Of a stretch of 64,000 nt of DNA, positions 1 to 8,578 are shown one piece after another. Under the pieces are notes generated by a model. The model had not been told where the DNA came from, made no database searches, and was given only the letters and a program-made list of their open reading frames with translations. Numbering within the stretch: the stretch's first letter is position 1; every line of letters begins with the position of its first letter. A program made the translations under genes and the position numbers. Source of the DNA: Olsenella phocaeensis (lineage in GTDB: Bacteria; Actinomycetota; Coriobacteriia; Coriobacteriales; Atopobiaceae); NCBI RefSeq assembly GCF_900120385.1, contig NZ_LT635494.1, positions 1,176,423-1,240,422 on the forward strand. The letters run 5' to 3'.

Positions 1-1
1 G

Positions 2-157
2 GACTGGGGCGGGGTCACGGCGGAGGAGCCCGTGGGGAGGCCCGACGGCTGGCTGCGACACTATCGGGAGGGGCGGTCGAGGCGCTGCCGCGAGGGCGGG
101 CGCTGGGTCTGGGAGACGCCGGACGAGCGTCGGAGGCGTCTGGGGCTGACAGTCTAG
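2..157 (+). pseudogene. transposase C-terminal fragment (probable)
   Basis: An open frame runs in from the window edge and stops at TAG 155-157. The last residues (ending DERRRRLGLTV) and the WLRHYREGR stretch resemble the C-terminal tail of IS3-type integrase-core transposases, which often end in a YRR-x-LGL motif. No catalytic residue lies in the visible part, so the assignment rests on the tail alone. Whether the gene is intact to the left cannot be seen. It could instead be the end of an unrelated arginine-rich protein. Confidence 0.4.
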
Positions 158-217
158 GCGGTCCAGGAAATCGTCCGCACACCCCTCCCAGAGGATTTAA
201 TGCTAATTCCTATTCTT

Positions 218-249
218 TTACGGAAGTAAATATTAAAATACTTCCGTAA
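218..249. repeat. 11-bp perfect inverted repeat
   Basis: TTACGGAAGTA (218-228) is mirrored by TACTTCCGTAA (239-249) around a 10-base AT-rich spacer. It lies in the gap between the transposase tail and the 3' end of the histidine kinase gene. It could be a terminator stem for the minus-strand two-component operon or a regulator site. No U-tract is obvious on the minus strand. Confidence 0.5.
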
Positions 250-340
250 TTTTGACAAAGCGGAATTTGCGCGCTGTTGGCACATGCCAAGCGTCTACCT
301 GCTTCGGCAACCATCGGGTGCGATTGCCATGTAGCAGCAC

Positions 341-1471
341 TTACCTACGTGGAAGTGTTACAAGCATGGTGGTCCCGTTCTCGGAGCTCTTTTCCACCTC
401 TATCGTGCCGCCGTGAAGGGCGACGATTTCCCAGACCAGAGAAAGGCCGAGGCCAACTCCGCCATATGTCCTGCTACGCGACGTGTCGATACGGAAGAAG
501 GGCTGAAAGACGCTCTTTTGGTACTGGCTGGGTATCCCAGGTCCGCTGTCTTCCACTCGCACGAGAGCGCGGTCGTCCTTCGCGCAGACGGAGACGCTGA
601 CGGTGGAATCGGAGCGGCTGTATCGTATGGCGTTTTCGGTCAGGTTGAACAGCATGCGATACAGCAGGGTGTCGCTGCCAGGCACCTGGGCTTCTCCATC
701 ACATGTGAGGGCGATGCCCCTTTGCTCGGCAAGGGGGGAAAGGTCGGTAAGAACCTCCTCGACCATCGGTGCAAGTTCGATGATGTCGTTGCAGGAGACG
801 CTGCAAAGTTCGCTCATCTCGAGCAGTGTCCTTGTCATCTGAGACATTCGCTCGGTCTGCTCCTGCAACGAGCCGAGCAGGATAGCCGTGTCGGGCTGCG
901 CATCGGGATGCTCGGAGCAAAACAGCTCGATTTGGGCCTGCATCAGCGCCAGCGGCGTCCGCAGCTCGTGCGCGGCGTTGCCCGTGAACTGCCGCTGCGC
1001 GGCAAAACCCTCGTCAAGGCGGTCGATCATGTCGTTGAATGATGCGCTGCAACGCCCAAGCTCCGACGGTACATCCTCGGTGATCTTCATGTCAGCCAGA
1101 TTGTCGGGTCGCACGTTTTCGACCTGAGTCGCAAAGGACCTCAGCGGCCTGAGTGCACATCCGCTTACAAAATACGCCAGGATGCCTCCAAACAGCGTCA
1201 TTGCTGCCGTTATGCACCAGCTGGCCGTGCTAAAGGACCCCTGCGCATCGCTCACGACGATCGTGAGCTCGTGGTCTATCTCCTCACTCGCCGGGTCAAA
1301 CGACGTGGGGTCGCCCCCGTTGATGTCGTCGCGGGCTGTCAGGCCGATGCCAATCGACTCCATGGAGCGCATGCCTAAGTAGCCGATCAGGCAATTCATG
1401 AGCACGCAGGTCAGACACAAAACCAGCGCCGTCATCAGCGTAATGCGCCATTGCAGCGAGAGTCGCTTCAC
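341..1471 (-). CDS. sensor histidine kinase
   Basis: This 376-residue membrane kinase autophosphorylates on histidine and passes phosphate to the regulator encoded just upstream. Two hydrophobic segments (about residues 10-32 and 85-105) flank a short extracytoplasmic loop of about 50 residues. They are followed by a HAMP-like linker. The phospho-acceptor motif is AAHELRTP with His168. The ATP-binding domain shows NLTENAIRYS (N box), DSGPGIP (G1) and GVGLGLSLV (G2), so all catalytic motifs are present. The start directly follows the regulator stop, so the pair is one operon. The divergent redox operon starting near 2235 is the likely target, which is inference from position. The signal it senses is unknown. 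Confidence 0.9.
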   Translation of the reverse strand: MKRLSLQWRITLMTALVLCLTCVLMNCLIGYLGMRSMESIGIGLTARDDINGGDPTSFDPASEEIDHELTIVVSDAQGSFSTASWCITAAMTLFGGILAYFVSGCALRPLRSFATQVENVRPDNLADMKITEDVPSELGRCSASFNDMIDRLDEGFAAQRQFTGNAAHELRTPLALMQAQIELFCSEHPDAQPDTAILLGSLQEQTERMSQMTRTLLEMSELCSVSCNDIIELAPMVEEVLTDLSPLAEQRGIALTCDGEAQVPGSDTLLYRMLFNLTENAIRYSRSDSTVSVSVCAKDDRALVRVEDSGPGIPSQYQKSVFQPFFRIDTSRSRTYGGVGLGLSLVWEIVALHGGTIEVEKSSENGTTMLVTLPRR

Positions 1472-2143
1472 TTAGACCTCCTCCATTACATAGCCCTCTC
1501 CAATGCGGTTGCGGATGGGGTCGTGCCCCAAGGCGCAGCGCAGCTTTTTCCTGAGCGACGAGATGTGTACCCTCACCGAATTGCTAAAGCTGTTCACGCT
1601 CCCGTCCCACACATGCTCGATGAGCTCCTCCTGACTTATCGGGCGCCCCTGGTTGAGCATGAGATACTCTAGGATTCCCATTTCCTTGCGGGTCAGAGAC
1701 AAGACCTCATCGTCGACGGTCGCCATGCGCAACTTGGTGTTGAAGCAAAGACTTCCGCAAGTCAGCACGACATCGTCTTGTGTAAAGCGCCTGAGCGTCA
1801 GGCTGCGAATCCGCGCCGCGAGCTCATCCAGATGAAACGGCTTGGTCAGATAGTCGTTGGCCCCTGCGTCCAGGCCCGCCACCTTGTCGGCGACCTCGCA
1901 GCGGGCTGACAAGATGAGTACCTTGGTCTCTCGGTCATCTTTCCTAAGGGTTTTGAGCACGGTCATGCCGTCGGCATGGGGAAGGTTGAGGTCGAGCACG
2001 ACAAGGTCAAAGCTCTCGACAGCAAGTATTTCTAAGGCCTGGCGCCCGTCGTAGCTGCAATCAACGCTATAGGCAAGATTTCGCAGGCTGCGCGCAATCG
2101 CGTCGCACAGCACCCGCTCGTCTTCGACAACCAAAATACGCAT
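1472..2143 (-). CDS. OmpR-family response regulator
   Basis: A 223-residue two-domain response regulator. The N-terminal receiver domain carries the acidic pair near residues 8-9, the phospho-acceptor Asp51 in LVVLDLNLP, and the KPF motif in TKPFHLDEL. The C-terminal winged-helix domain (about residues 125-220) is of OmpR/PhoB type, with the SNSVRVHISSLRKKL recognition region. The stop codon abuts the kinase start, so the two proteins are made as a coupled pair. It faces a divergently transcribed CXXC/polyferredoxin/thioredoxin operon across a gap of about 90 bp and probably controls that promoter as well as its own. No binding repeat was identified with confidence. Confidence 0.92.
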   Translation of the reverse strand: MRILVVEDERVLCDAIARSLRNLAYSVDCSYDGRQALEILAVESFDLVVLDLNLPHADGMTVLKTLRKDDRETKVLILSARCEVADKVAGLDAGANDYLTKPFHLDELAARIRSLTLRRFTQDDVVLTCGSLCFNTKLRMATVDDEVLSLTRKEMGILEYLMLNQGRPISQEELIEHVWDGSVNSFSNSVRVHISSLRKKLRCALGHDPIRNRIGEGYVMEEV

Positions 2144-2234
2144 GACACTCTTCTCGTGCAGGTCTTTTCACGCTTAACAAAGATTTTATGGCCAGTATGG
2201 TCCAATGGTACGCAAGACGAAAGGAGCGACCAAA

Positions 2235-2381
2235 TTGTTCAAAGCAATAAAACCCATAGCTCAGCTTGCCTTGCTGGTCATCGGGATAACCATGGTGTGC
2301 TTTGGCGTTATGCGCGGCGAGGCAGACGCCGTGTTGGCTAAGGCTATCAGATTATGCTTGGAGTGTATCGGAATTGGATAA
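2235..2381 (+). CDS. CD1871A-family CXXC mini-protein
   Basis: A 48-residue protein with one transmembrane segment (LALLVIGITMVCFGV) followed by RGEADAVLAKAI and a terminal CLECIGIG, which contains a CXXC pair. This matches the small CXXC-motif family annotated as CD1871A in anaerobes, usually placed before a 4Fe-4S membrane protein and a TlpA-like lipoprotein, exactly as here. The start chosen is TTG 2235, preceded by AAGGAG at 2221-2226. ATG 2205 in the same frame would add ten residues but has no clear ribosome site. The stop TAA overlaps the start of the next gene, so they are translationally coupled. The function is unproven; membrane thiol redox chemistry with its neighbours is the natural guess. 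Confidence 0.75.
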   Translation: MFKAIKPIAQLALLVIGITMVCFGVMRGEADAVLAKAIRLCLECIGIG

Positions 2382-3297
2382 GAAAAAAAACTCCGCCTCA
2401 CATCTTTTGAGCCGTTTTCGCTCTTGGGTGCAAGCGGCGGCGACGTTGCTCACCAATGTCCACCTGCCCAATTTCGTCAGGGGCGGCATCTATCAGGGTG
2501 CGGGCAAAACGGTCTGCGTGCCTGGCCTCAACTGCTATTCGTGTCCGGCGGCCTCGGGCGCGTGTCCCATAGGCTCGTTTCAGGCGGTGGTGGGTTCCTC
2601 AAAGTTCAACTTTTCCTATTACGTGACGGGAACGCTGATTTTAATCGGCGTGCTGCTGGGACGCTTCGTATGTGGGTTTTTGTGTCCGTTTGGCTGGTTG
2701 CAGGAGCTGCTGCATAAGATTCCCGGCAAGAAGCTATCGACAAAAAAGCTCAAGCCGCTCAGGTATGTGAAGTACGCCGTGCTGCTGCTTGCTGTAGTTT
2801 TGCTTCCCGCGCTGGTCGTAAACGATATGGGAATGGGCGACCCCTTCTTTTGCAAGTACGTTTGTCCGCAGGGGGTGCTTGAGGGCGCAATCCCGCTGTC
2901 TATCGTTAACGCCGGCATACGCTCTGCTTTAGGCCGGCTGTTTACTTGGAAGCTCATCATCTTGGTGATGGTGGTTGTGCTAAGCGTGCTCTTCTATCGT
3001 CCTTTTTGCAAATGGATCTGTCCACTTGGCGCATGGTACGCGCTCATGAATAAGGTATCCCTGCTAGGGATGCGCGTTGACCAGCATAAGTGCGTCTCGT
3101 GCGGTAGGTGCGCAAGGGTGTGCAAGATGGACGTTGATGTCACGCGGTCGCCCGACCATGCCGAGTGTATTCGCTGCGGCAAGTGCGTAAGCGCCTGTCC
3201 CGTTGGTGCCGTTAAGTTTCGCTACGGCTTAAGCCTGCCGGACAAGCAGTCTTCTCAACCACGCGAGGAGAAGCAGCGCGTAAAAGCAAAGATTTAG
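2374..3297 (+). CDS. membrane 4Fe-4S polyferredoxin (NapH/YccM-like)
   Basis: About 307 residues with several hydrophobic segments and conserved membrane-edge cysteine motifs (CGFLCPFGW, CKYVCPQG, CKWICPLGAW) typical of the NapH/NosR/YccM polyferredoxins. The C-terminal part binds two 4Fe-4S clusters through CVSCGRCARVC and CIRCGKCVSACP. Such proteins move electrons from the cytoplasm across the membrane to an exported acceptor. I place the start at TTG 2374, overlapping the mini-protein stop with a GGAG about ten bases upstream. An ATG exists at 2302, but it would give an N-terminus unlike the family. Its neighbours suggest it supplies electrons to the TlpA-like lipoprotein encoded next. Confidence 0.85.
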   Translation: MDKKKNSASHLLSRFRSWVQAAATLLTNVHLPNFVRGGIYQGAGKTVCVPGLNCYSCPAASGACPIGSFQAVVGSSKFNFSYYVTGTLILIGVLLGRFVCGFLCPFGWLQELLHKIPGKKLSTKKLKPLRYVKYAVLLLAVVLLPALVVNDMGMGDPFFCKYVCPQGVLEGAIPLSIVNAGIRSALGRLFTWKLIILVMVVVLSVLFYRPFCKWICPLGAWYALMNKVSLLGMRVDQHKCVSCGRCARVCKMDVDVTRSPDHAECIRCGKCVSACPVGAVKFRYGLSLPDKQSSQPREEKQRVKAKI

Positions 3298-3321
3298 GTT
3301 TTAAGAAAATGGAGGAAAGTT

Positions 3322-4293
3322 ATGAGTGTTATGAAGCTACCAAAGATTGCAGTCGCACTGGTGATGTCTGCGCTGGTGTTATGTCTTGCAGCCTGCTCGA
3401 CGCCCGGAGCTGATAAGGGAAAGCCAGCAGGAAGCGATGCGGACATCGAGGCCTTTATTGCAGAGGAGCCAAAGAACGCCGAGGAAGCGACCGATCTGTA
3501 CAACAGGCTCATGCAAAAGGAAAACGACATTTTCTCAAGCGACAAGGAGCTGTGGGAAAAGGTATTTGCTGAGGCAAACAAGGATTCCTCGATGATAGGG
3601 AACGGCTCAAATTACGGTGAGTTCCTGCTTTCTACTGTGGAAAGTGCCAAGGATAAGTTCTCGACTGACGAGTTCAACGTGCTTAAGGCAGGGGCCGAGC
3701 AGATCAAAAAGATTGAGGATAAACTTACGGCGCTCAAAAAGAAGTTCCCCGACTGCGTAAAAGCACCTGAATCAGGCGATAGTGTTGATGCGTCGAGCGC
3801 GGGAATGACAGGCGATACAAGTAAGTCCACCAAGTTCCCCAGCTTTAAGGGCAAAGATCTCGATGGCAACGACGTAAGCAGCGATGAGCTTTTCTCAAAG
3901 AGCAAGGTGACTGTGATGAACTTCTGGTTTACCAGCTGCAAGCCGTGCGTGGAAGAGCTTGGAGAGCTGGAGGCGCTTCACAAGAAGCTTGCCGAAAAGG
4001 GCGGCCAGGTAGTAGGTGTTAACTCTTTTACGCTCGACGGCAACCAGGGTGAGATATCGGACGCTAAGGATGTCCTATCGAAGAAGGGTATTACATACAA
4101 AAACGTCTGGTTCAAGACGGATAGCGATGCAGGCAAGCTTGTCTCGGGGCTCTTTTCCTTCCCGACTACCTACGTTGTTGATAGCAAAGGCAACATCGTG
4201 GGAGAGCCAATCGCAGGCGCAATCACGTCTGCTGCGCAGCGAGAGGCACTGGACAAGCTGATTGATCAGGCGATTGCAAACAGCGCAAAGTAG
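3322..4293 (+). CDS. TlpA/ResA-like thioredoxin lipoprotein
   Basis: A 323-residue exported thiol-disulfide protein. A signal peptide ends in a lipobox with Cys25 (CLAAC), so it should be anchored on the outer face of the membrane. Residues about 30-165 are a charged, mostly helical region of unknown role. From about residue 170 a thioredoxin-like domain begins, with VMNFWFTSCKPC carrying the redox pair Cys206/Cys209 and the cis-Pro segment FSFPTTYVVD. The active site reads CKPC rather than the WCxxC common in ResA. GGAGG sits just before the start. It closes the operon with the CXXC mini-protein and polyferredoxin and is probably the electron recipient. Substrates are unknown. Confidence 0.88.
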   Translation: MSVMKLPKIAVALVMSALVLCLAACSTPGADKGKPAGSDADIEAFIAEEPKNAEEATDLYNRLMQKENDIFSSDKELWEKVFAEANKDSSMIGNGSNYGEFLLSTVESAKDKFSTDEFNVLKAGAEQIKKIEDKLTALKKKFPDCVKAPESGDSVDASSAGMTGDTSKSTKFPSFKGKDLDGNDVSSDELFSKSKVTVMNFWFTSCKPCVEELGELEALHKKLAEKGGQVVGVNSFTLDGNQGEISDAKDVLSKKGITYKNVWFKTDSDAGKLVSGLFSFPTTYVVDSKGNIVGEPIAGAITSAAQREALDKLIDQAIANSAK

Positions 4294-4330
4294 GGTTCGA
4301 CGACAATATAACGCAATGAGCTTAGCATCT

Positions 4331-4361
4331 GCGGCTGCGTGGCACACCACCGCGCAGCCGC
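4331..4361 (+). terminator. stem-loop after the redox operon
   Basis: GCGGCTGCG (4331-4339) pairs perfectly with CGCAGCCGC (4353-4361), and the stem extends inward by a few pairs. It lies 38 bases past the lipoprotein stop. The U-tract is poor, so termination may be weak or bidirectional. Confidence 0.55.
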
Positions 4362-4384
4362 ACTGTTGTCTAGATACTCCCGCA

Positions 4385-4573
4385 CTATCCCCTCAGAGCA
4401 AAGATTCTGACGCGCTGAGGCAGGATGACCAGGTCAATGGGTAGCTCTGGCCCGTCGCCCCCGTCGTGCCCGCATTGCAGGCTACCGTCAAGGCACTCGA
4501 TGCGGATGTTCTTTCCGCTCAACAGGAGCACCTGGTCGCTCTCCTCGGCAGTTCTTGTCAGGATGTTCGGAAT
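4385..4573 (-). pseudogene. diacylglycerol/lipid kinase C-terminal fragment
   Basis: This minus-strand fragment ends at TAG 4385-4387. It contains GKNIRIECLDG, then DGGDGPELPIDLVILP and RVRIFAL. That pattern matches the C-terminal beta-sandwich of YegS/DgkB-type lipid kinases (a DGE-like motif followed by LPIxIxxLPxxxRIxA). The catalytic half (GGDGT) is absent. Homology fades at about 4573, where a TGA-starting sequence looks like the terminus of an IS3-type element, so the gene was probably cut by that insertion. The open frame continues to 4597 through the insertion terminus, but that part is unlikely to be kinase. Confidence 0.6.
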
Positions 4574-5240
4574 GACCTGTGCCAAGATTTCGGACACGGG
4601 AAAGTGGGGGATTTCACGCTGCTATGGGCAGCTTCCCCCAGCCCGGGGCGGTCCTCGCGAAGAAGGTGTCCATGAGCTCGCCGGGTACCTGGTAGCCCAT
4701 CGTCGAATGGGGTCTTCTGCGGTTGTGGAAAACCTCGATGTAGTTGAAAACCGCCCGCCTAGCATCGGCCCTGGTCTTGAAGCTGCGTCTGTAATACATC
4801 TCGTTCTTCAACGTCGCAAAGAAGGATCCTGCCACCGCGTTGTCGTGGCAGTTGCCGGTCCTAGAGCATGAGAGCCTTACGTTGTTTTCTTCGGCCCAGT
4901 CCAAAAGCATTCGGCTGGTGTACTGGGAACCCCTGTCGGAGTGGAATACGGCGTTTTTGGCCACATATCCGCGCCCCTTGGCGTTTCCCAAGGCGGCAGC
5001 GACGATGTCGGCCGTCATGCGCTCGGACATCGACCAGCTCACGACCGTGCGGGTGGCAAGGTCGATCACGGTTGCCAGGTAGAGCCAGCCCTCGCCCGTG
5101 CGCAGGCAGGTGATGGACCCACCAATTAGCGGTTTTTGCCGCGAGCAAGCCAGCCCTCGCCCGTGCGCAGGCAGGTGATGTCCCCGCAGAGCTTGACGGT
5201 AGGCACCGGGGCCGTGAAGTCGCGCCTGATGAGGTCTTGA
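4574..5240 (-). mobile_element. IS3-family remnant (orfB C-terminal part)
   Basis: The minus strand encodes the DDE integrase core of an IS3-type OrfB: VFHSDRGSQYTS contains the second Asp, and the region from CHDNAVAGSFFATLKNE contains the catalytic Glu; FHNRRRPHSTMGY follows. The first Asp region is in VIDLATRTVVSWSMS. OrfA and the N-terminal half of OrfB are missing. The left edge is placed at the TGA of 4574-4576, which begins a sequence resembling an IS3 terminal repeat. The right edge near 5240 is where IS3-like coding passes into an unrelated frame. A 65-base internal duplication shifts the reading frame, so the element is dead. Confidence 0.7.
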
Positions 5241-5738
5241 GAGGATGGCCTCTGGCGTGGTCGCGGGTTCAATGTTGAAACTCACCTCACCATCGCGCGG
5301 GTCCATGGGATCGCGAGAGAAGCGACCGCAGAGCTCGAGGCCCAGCATAAGCTGGACTGCGGGTTGCATAAAGGCGCCCATCTCGACAAACAGAAGCTCG
5401 GGCCCTGCCGCAGAGACGCCGCAGCCAAGATCGACGAAAGCGTTCTTGGGAAGTGGGTGTCCGTATACGCGGCTCTTGATCCCAGAGATGCGCAGGCGTT
5501 TGTCCTTGGTGGGAACCGCGATGTCGAGTGGTCGTTTTGTGGGAAAAGGGCAGAGGTCCCCAAAGCGCGTCAAGGCCGCTGAGAGACGCTTGGCAGACCA
5601 GCGTTTGCCCTCGGCAAAGACAGGGGCAGAGAGGCCCGTGCGCAGGGAGAGCACCTCGGGACCAAGGTCCTCGATCCGTTGTGCTCGTACCGCGCGGATC
5701 AGCCGCAGGGCAGCCAGCCCATCGATGGTGATGTTCAC
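4614..5738 (-). pseudogene. chimeric ORF: AbiEi-like N-terminus joined to IS3 transposase
   Basis: One 374-codon frame joins two unrelated parts. Residues about 1-165 (5738 down to about 5240) look like the N-terminal part of a Coriobacteria-type protein of the AbiEi/DUF559 kind. The guide is the segment GPELLFVEMG followed by LGLELCGRFSRDP, close to the PELCFLQMA and LGFELCGTY signatures of that group as I remember them. The rest is IS3 OrfB, first out of frame (residues about 166-190), then in frame after a duplicated segment. The intact frame is therefore an accident of insertion plus duplication, not a functional fusion. The AbiEi-like assignment is tentative. Confidence 0.55.
5083..5180. 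repeat. 33-bp direct duplication inside the IS3 remnant
   Basis: Bases 5083-5115 and 5148-5180 are identical over 33 positions (core GCCAGCCCTCGCCCGTG). The copies are offset by 65 bases, which is not a multiple of three, so the duplication shifts the transposase frame. The 32-base insert between the copies is not transposase-like. Confidence 0.85.
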
Positions 5739-5880
5739 AGCGCGGCGTCAGTCATGCTTGAAAACAGTGTACACAAATTGCATGAATGCAGCTATACCAC
5801 CACGATATGGGGCAAAAGTGTACGATATTGATGGCCGCAACCATTGGATCCAGGTCACCTGTCGGGGTAAAGCTGGTCAG

Positions 5881-7530
5881 CTACATGGCTGCAAGACGAC
5901 CGTCTTTCATCTCGAGCACCTCGTCATAGCGCGCGGCATGCTCCGCATCCAGCTGGTGCGTCACGGCTATCAGGGTCACCCCGTCGAGCGCCAGCAGCGT
6001 GTCCTCAACCCGTGCGGCAGTCTCCTTGTCTAAGGCCGAGGTCGCCTCGTCCACGAGCAGCGTCGTCTTGCCGTAGAGCAGGGCGCGGGCTATGGCCACG
6101 CGCTGGCGTTCCCCACCAGAGAGGCGCCCCCCGCCCTCCCCGACCGGTGTGTCCAGCCCGTCGGGCAGCGCGGCGATCACCTCGTCAAGGCCGGCAAGGC
6201 GCAGGGCGCTCCCTATTTGTTCGTCCGTGAACGTCCCTCCAAGCCCTATGTTCTCGCGCAGCGTGTCATCAAATAAAAAGACGTTCTGGTGCACCCAGGC
6301 CGCATCGGGGACACAGCCTGCCCTGCCATCTACGAGCACATGACCTGAGCTGGGGCGTAAGGATCCGCCCAAGAGCTCCAACAAGGTTGACTTGCCACAG
6401 CCGCTCTTGCCCACGATGGCATACTTCTTGCCAGCGTCGAAGCGCTTCGAGCAGTTGCGCAGGGTCGTGGGCGCATTGGAGAGTCTGCCTTCGGCCGGGT
6501 CCGTATCGCCGTACGAGAAGCTCACGTCGTCGAGCTCGATGGAGCGCCTCGGCTCGCACACCGCGATCTCTTGCCTGGCACCCGGCGTGTCGCTCGGCTT
6601 GTCGAGCCTGTCGAGGATGGGATAGGTCGACTTGAGCTTGCTGATCTTGTCTGACAGCTCCGTCGCAGGGGAGATGACGCTGCCCGAGAGCTGCGTGACG
6701 GCAACGATGCTGCCAATGGTCACGTAGCCCCATATCGCGAACACGCCCGTCATGCCCATGATGCAGAACTGCATCGCGATGCCAACGACGCTTGCGAGGC
6801 TTCGAGCGCACGCCATCGTCATGTTGAGGTCGGCCTTATGCCTCTGGTAGCGGCCAATCATCCCACTCAACTTGTCGAGCACATGTTGCTCCACATGAAA
6901 CGATCGTATGACTTCGCCCCCTTGTGCGGTGTCGCGCACGCGCCCATTATAGCTTTTAGCATCCTCGACAACCTGCTGTTGCTGACAGGACAGGCGCTTC
7001 CCGAAGAGCTGTGGGACCAACGTCGGCAGAGCCATGCCCGCAAGGGAGATCAGCGCGACGAGCGGGTTGATCAGCACGAGCATGATGCAGCCTATGGTGA
7101 TCTGGAAGACGGACTCCAGAATGCCCAGGGAGCCTGTGATGCAGTCGTTCTCGAGCACGTCCATGTTCTGGCCGAGGACGGTCAGCTGCTCTGCGCTGTC
7201 GCAGACGCGACCGCACGACGCGCCCGCTATTATCCCGCGCGCCGCCCCCTCGCGAATGTTGACCATGGCGTCCCTGACGATGAGCGCCCTCAGGGCGTCG
7301 GAGGCAAGTCTCAGGGCTCCAAGCACCAGTGCGTACAGGCACGATGTGAGGGCTAGGCGCACCACCGGAGAGACGTCCCCAACGGCCACGGCGGCTGTGG
7401 CGGCGTCAAGCAGGGCGCTGAGCAGGAGCGCTATGCCCATCGATGACAAGCAGAAGAGAAAATCGACCACGCAGAAGCAGGCAAGCCCCCTGGTGCCGAT
7501 GTGCTTTCGTATGTACCGCATTCCTCGCAT
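5881..7530 (-). CDS. ABC exporter half-transporter (permease-ATPase fusion)
   Basis: A 549-residue protein with an N-terminal transmembrane domain (about residues 1-310) and a C-terminal ATPase. The ATPase shows VGKSGCGKST (Walker A), WVHQNVFLFDDTLREN (Q-loop and following), LSGGERQRVAIARALL (signature), TTLLVDEATSALD (Walker B) and a THQ switch histidine. Start ATG 7530 is preceded by AAGGAGG nine bases upstream; an earlier GTG frame has no such site. It probably works as a homodimer exporting a peptide, lipid or drug; the substrate is not evident. It lies directly downstream of a TPR-type HTH regulator in the same direction and may be regulated by it. Confidence 0.88.
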   Translation of the reverse strand: MRGMRYIRKHIGTRGLACFCVVDFLFCLSSMGIALLLSALLDAATAAVAVGDVSPVVRLALTSCLYALVLGALRLASDALRALIVRDAMVNIREGAARGIIAGASCGRVCDSAEQLTVLGQNMDVLENDCITGSLGILESVFQITIGCIMLVLINPLVALISLAGMALPTLVPQLFGKRLSCQQQQVVEDAKSYNGRVRDTAQGGEVIRSFHVEQHVLDKLSGMIGRYQRHKADLNMTMACARSLASVVGIAMQFCIMGMTGVFAIWGYVTIGSIVAVTQLSGSVISPATELSDKISKLKSTYPILDRLDKPSDTPGARQEIAVCEPRRSIELDDVSFSYGDTDPAEGRLSNAPTTLRNCSKRFDAGKKYAIVGKSGCGKSTLLELLGGSLRPSSGHVLVDGRAGCVPDAAWVHQNVFLFDDTLRENIGLGGTFTDEQIGSALRLAGLDEVIAALPDGLDTPVGEGGGRLSGGERQRVAIARALLYGKTTLLVDEATSALDKETAARVEDTLLALDGVTLIAVTHQLDAEHAARYDEVLEMKDGRLAAM

Positions 7531-7660
7531 ACTGATGTGCCTCCTTACGATGACACGTGCATCATCGCAGGGATGGCGGCGTGACTCCATATCGAATGAT
7601 GTATATTTGGACGTTCGCGAGACGCTATGTCACAACGATGGCGGGGTGCGGGCGTTCGCG

Positions 7661-8578
7661 TCAGAGCCTCACGCCCATGTTCTCCTGGACCCAGTTCCGT
7701 ACGGCGGCAGCGTGCTCATGCTGCCCTGTGAGGTCCATGTACGGGGCGATGTGCCTAAGGATGCCCAAGGCCTCGTCCCTTTGCCCCTCGCGATACCTGA
7801 CGCGCGCCTCCGCGTAGAGAATCACGGGCATGTATGTGAGAATCCCCTCGTCAAGAGCCTCGCTGTGGGCGCGCTCGATGTAGCGGAGGGACTCGACGTA
7901 GCGCCCCTCCTGCTCGAGGCTCAGCGCAAGGTTGAGCTCGCAGCCAATCTTGTCGTCGGCCCAGTCCTGCGTGCCATTGTCCTGGTTGTCCATCGACTCG
8001 ATGAGCTCCTCGCCAAGACGTGACGCATCGGCATGCCGTCCCAGGTAGCACAGTGTCGGGACCATGAGGCCTATGCACTCGGCTTCCGTCGGAGACAGCA
8101 GCGTGTGCCTGAAGTCATCGAGCCTCAGTGTCGGCTTGGTCAGCCTGATGGCTTGGTCGAGCAGGTCGAGCGCTCGGCCCAGCTCGCTGCCATCTATCGT
8201 GATGAGCGTAGATGCGTTCAGCATGAGGTAGAGCTGCCGGTAGCTTGGCCTCTCGCGAGACGACTCGTCCATGGAGTCAAGCAGCTCGCGCGCCTCGTCC
8301 GATCTCCCACGGTGCAGCAGGGCCCTGGTGCGCTTGGCAGCCCGTGCGAACTCGCTGTCGCGCTCGTTTTTGTAGTAGACGTCGCAAAGCTGGTAGGTGC
8401 TGGCCCCAAGACGAGAGAGCAGGCCATCGAGCACGGCCTTCGTGGGCATCTGCCTTCCGGTCTCGACGCGCGAGACGGTAACGGGCGAGCATATGCCCTC
8501 GGCAAGCTCTTCCTGCGTGAGGTGCCTCTCCTTTCTGAGCAGACGAATGGTGCTTCCCAGCGAGTTGTTGTCTTCCAT
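7661..8578 (-). CDS. HTH regulator with TPR-like C-terminal domain (Rgg/PlcR-like)
   Basis: A 305-residue cytoplasmic regulator. Residues about 10-62 form an XRE helix-turn-helix (TIRLLRKERHLTQEELAEGI, then VTVSRVETGR). The rest is a run of amphipathic helix pairs consistent with TPR repeats, an architecture shared by the peptide-responsive RRNPP group (Rgg, PlcR, PrgX). In that group small exported peptides are the usual ligand. No small peptide gene is convincing next to it, so peptide sensing is only inferred from architecture. The ABC exporter gene follows 130 bases downstream on the same strand and is the obvious candidate target. Confidence 0.8.
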   Translation of the reverse strand: MEDNNSLGSTIRLLRKERHLTQEELAEGICSPVTVSRVETGRQMPTKAVLDGLLSRLGASTYQLCDVYYKNERDSEFARAAKRTRALLHRGRSDEARELLDSMDESSRERPSYRQLYLMLNASTLITIDGSELGRALDLLDQAIRLTKPTLRLDDFRHTLLSPTEAECIGLMVPTLCYLGRHADASRLGEELIESMDNQDNGTQDWADDKIGCELNLALSLEQEGRYVESLRYIERAHSEALDEGILTYMPVILYAEARVRYREGQRDEALGILRHIAPYMDLTGQHEHAAAVRNWVQENMGVRL

